From: Actinomycetes bacterium
GTDB lineage: Bacteria; Actinomycetota; Actinomycetes; Mycobacteriales; Micromonosporaceae
DNA: 5,646 nucleotides
Assembly (NCBI GenBank): GCA_021793335.1
Contig: JAJYSW010000207.1
Location: 1-5,646 of the forward strand
Direction: 5' to 3'
In this document: in pieces, positions 5,007 to 5,646 of the stretch
Numbering within the stretch: the stretch's first letter is position 1
Layout: every line of letters starts with the position of its first letter
Notes under the pieces: generated by a model
Databases searched by the model: none
What the model was told of the DNA's origin: nothing
Seen by the model: only the letters and a program-made list of their open reading frames with translations
Made by a program: the position numbers and the translations under genes

Positions 5007-5021
5007 ATGGCGTGGTGCCAT
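5007..5021 (+). promoter_or_regulatory. Hairpin directly before the pterin dehydratase-like start
   Basis: ATGGC (5007-5011) and GCCAT (5017-5021) are exact complements with a 5-base loop, ending one base before ATG 5022. The alternative ATG at 5007 lies inside the left arm. In an mRNA this stem would sit where the ribosome must load, so it could reduce translation; it is short and may be chance. Confidence 0.25.
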
Positions 5022-5381
5022 ATGGGGAGAACGGAGCAAGACGACAACGTGCTGTTGGATGCGCTCAAAGAGCTCAACGGTTGGGAAGCGGACGACGGCC
5101 GTCTCGCGAGGACGCTGCCGCTTGACGAATCCCAGCACGCTGCGCTCGCCGAACAGATCAAGATCTTCGCCGATACGCTCAACGTCCATCCGGACGTGAG
5201 CCGATCCGATCACGCGACGCTCATCGTGCTCAACCGCGCCGGCGGCGTCAGCATCACCGACGTGACATTCGCCGGCCGAGTGGAGAGCGCGTACCTCGCC
5301 ATCGCGGGCGAACTCGCCGCAGAAGAGGACGCCCACCTGGCCAAGGGCCGTTTCGCCCGTTGGAGAAGGAAGAGCCATTAA
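5022..5381 (+). CDS. Pterin-4a-carbinolamine dehydratase-like protein, degenerate active site
   Basis: From ATG 5022 the product has 119 residues. LLDALKELNGWEADDGRLARTL (11-32), an amphipathic helix (ESQHAALAEQIKIFADTLN, 36-54), VHPDV, a strand (ATLIVLNRAGG) and SITDVTFAGRVESAY (77-91) follow the alpha/beta order of pterin-4a-carbinolamine dehydratase (PCD/DCoH), which recycles tetrahydrobiopterin after aromatic hydroxylases. The usual E-x-x-x-H-H-P-x(n)-T-H-D-x-x-G-L-T-x-x-D pattern is altered: the first His is Val55, only His56 remains, and the TH pair is L-N (70-71). Two of three active-site histidines are therefore missing, so dehydratase activity is doubtful. The C-terminus has an additional basic tail (FARWRRKSH). 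No Shine-Dalgarno fits well; TTG 4986, ATG 5007 and GTG 5049 are alternative starts, GTG 5049 having GGAG 12 bases upstream. No aromatic hydroxylase gene is present. Confidence 0.6.
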   Translation: MGRTEQDDNVLLDALKELNGWEADDGRLARTLPLDESQHAALAEQIKIFADTLNVHPDVSRSDHATLIVLNRAGGVSITDVTFAGRVESAYLAIAGELAAEEDAHLAKGRFARWRRKSH

Positions 5382-5406
5382 AGTGGAGTCGACCGCTTCG
5401 GACTGA

Positions 5407-5439
5407 GGTCCGGGTCTGCCGCCGGCCGCGGACCCGACC
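5407..5439 (+). terminator. GC-rich hairpin after the pterin dehydratase-like gene
   Basis: GGTCCGGGTC (5407-5416) pairs with GACCCGACC (5431-5439) with a single bulged C, giving nine base pairs; the loop can itself form CCGC/GCGG. It lies 26 bp after the TAA at 5379-5381, a normal terminator position. No T-run follows, as often in high-GC actinobacteria. Confidence 0.5.
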
Positions 5440-5566
5440 CGGCGGGCCCGCAGGGCACCTGTCGCGCACTGCTCCCCGTCCCCGTCCCGCAGGACCGTGA
5501 GCGGCGATCATCCGGAATTCCTTAAACGCCGCATACGACAACGGGAGCCGAGGTTTCGCCGATGCG

Positions 5567-5582
5567 CGCCGCGAGTGCGGCG
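5567..5582 (-). terminator. Hairpin after the right-edge minus-strand gene
   Basis: CGCCGC (5567-5572) and GCGGCG (5577-5582) are exact complements around a GAGT loop; on the minus strand the stem can extend across a 2-base bulge by GCG/CGC. It begins 5 bases beyond the stop of the partial minus-strand gene, so it probably ends that transcript. No T-run is seen. Between this and the 5407-5439 hairpin (5440-5566) I see no gene, only a repeated CCCCGT motif near 5470-5485. Confidence 0.45.
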
Positions 5583-5587
5583 ACCGC

Positions 5588-5646
5588 TCAGCCTTCGCGG
5601 GAGGCCGCCACCGGCCGCTCGAACGTGAGGACCGGCACCACCGAGC
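5588..5646 (-). CDS. C-terminal end of an unidentified protein (partial)
   Basis: On the minus strand one frame is open from the right edge to TGA at 5588-5590 and reads SVVPVLTFERPVAASREG. The alternation of hydrophobic strand residues (VVPVLTFE) followed by a short polar tail is plausible for a protein end, and a strong hairpin follows the stop. Eighteen residues are too few to name a family, and the other two frames on this strand are not excluded over so short a stretch. Confidence 0.35.
   Translation of the reverse strand, partial: SVVPVLTFERPVAASREG

Larger units (their letters stand above)
4688..5021. other. AT-rich stretch without a convincing gene
   Basis: Between the Nudix promoter and the pterin dehydratase-like gene the DNA is clearly less GC-rich than its surroundings, for example around 4803-4830 (ATATTCCCGATATATAACC). 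I see no coding frame with sensible start, codon bias and family features. It holds a 28-codon frame (4716-4802, listed separately), a GGAGG motif at 4730-4734 with no good start after it, the hairpin CTCTGG/CCAGGG (about 4836-4854), the inverted repeat at 4903-4923 and the one at 5007-5021. It may be a long regulatory leader for the downstream gene, an unannotated RNA, or decayed accessory DNA. Confidence 0.5.

Noticed and set aside
4889..5125. 78-codon plus-strand frame starting MATIQTRS
   Set aside because: No ribosome binding site or leaderless promoter, no family pattern, and its second half overlaps the pterin dehydratase-like gene in another frame.

Overview
The window is high-GC DNA with strongly G/C-biased third codon positions, leaderless-looking promoters and gene families typical of Actinomycetota (Streptomyces/Micromonospora/Glycomyces-like). 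The genus cannot be set from the sequence alone. Two kinds of DNA alternate: a metabolic core of high GC (about 989-4652) and more AT-rich or patchy flanks (1-950 and about 4665-5021) that look like accessory material.

Layout. Positions 1-98 are the C-terminal end of a transposase, followed by what looks like the end of its insertion sequence (about 99-149). Against it, on the minus strand, lie two fragments that look like a polymorphic toxin-immunity pair: the last ~35-45 codons of an EndoU-like toxin (stop at 269) overlap by ATGA with a MafI-like immunity gene (start 272), which is cut off after 40 codons at the insertion-sequence end. On the plus strand at 387/408-950 is a complete accessory peptide deformylase with all three metal/catalytic motifs. 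A hairpin separates it from the convergent metabolic genes.

The core is a divergent cluster for D-amino acid use. On the minus strand ridA (2609-3016) is followed by an N-acyl-D-amino acid deacylase (989-2578). On the plus strand is a PLP- and probably Zn-dependent D-serine dehydratase/D-threonine aldolase-like enzyme (3054-4259). The inferred route is N-acyl-D-amino acid to free D-amino acid, then alpha,beta-elimination to an enamine/imine, which RidA hydrolyses to the 2-oxo acid and ammonia. The 37-bp divergent intergenic region is strikingly AT-rich, holds a leaderless-type -10 for ridA and carries an imperfect inverted repeat that could be an operator.

Downstream, a MutT-like Nudix hydrolase (4263-4652, minus) ends 3 bp from the aldolase stop and seems to be read from a leaderless promoter. 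About 370 bp without a convincing gene (4653-5021) follow, then a divergent pterin dehydratase-like gene (about 5022-5381, plus) that lacks two of the three family histidines, two strong hairpins, and the last 18 codons of an unidentified minus-strand gene running off the right edge.

I found no CRISPR array, tRNA, rRNA or clear riboswitch. The most unusual item is the double-truncated toxin-immunity remnant caught between an insertion sequence and the deformylase gene.
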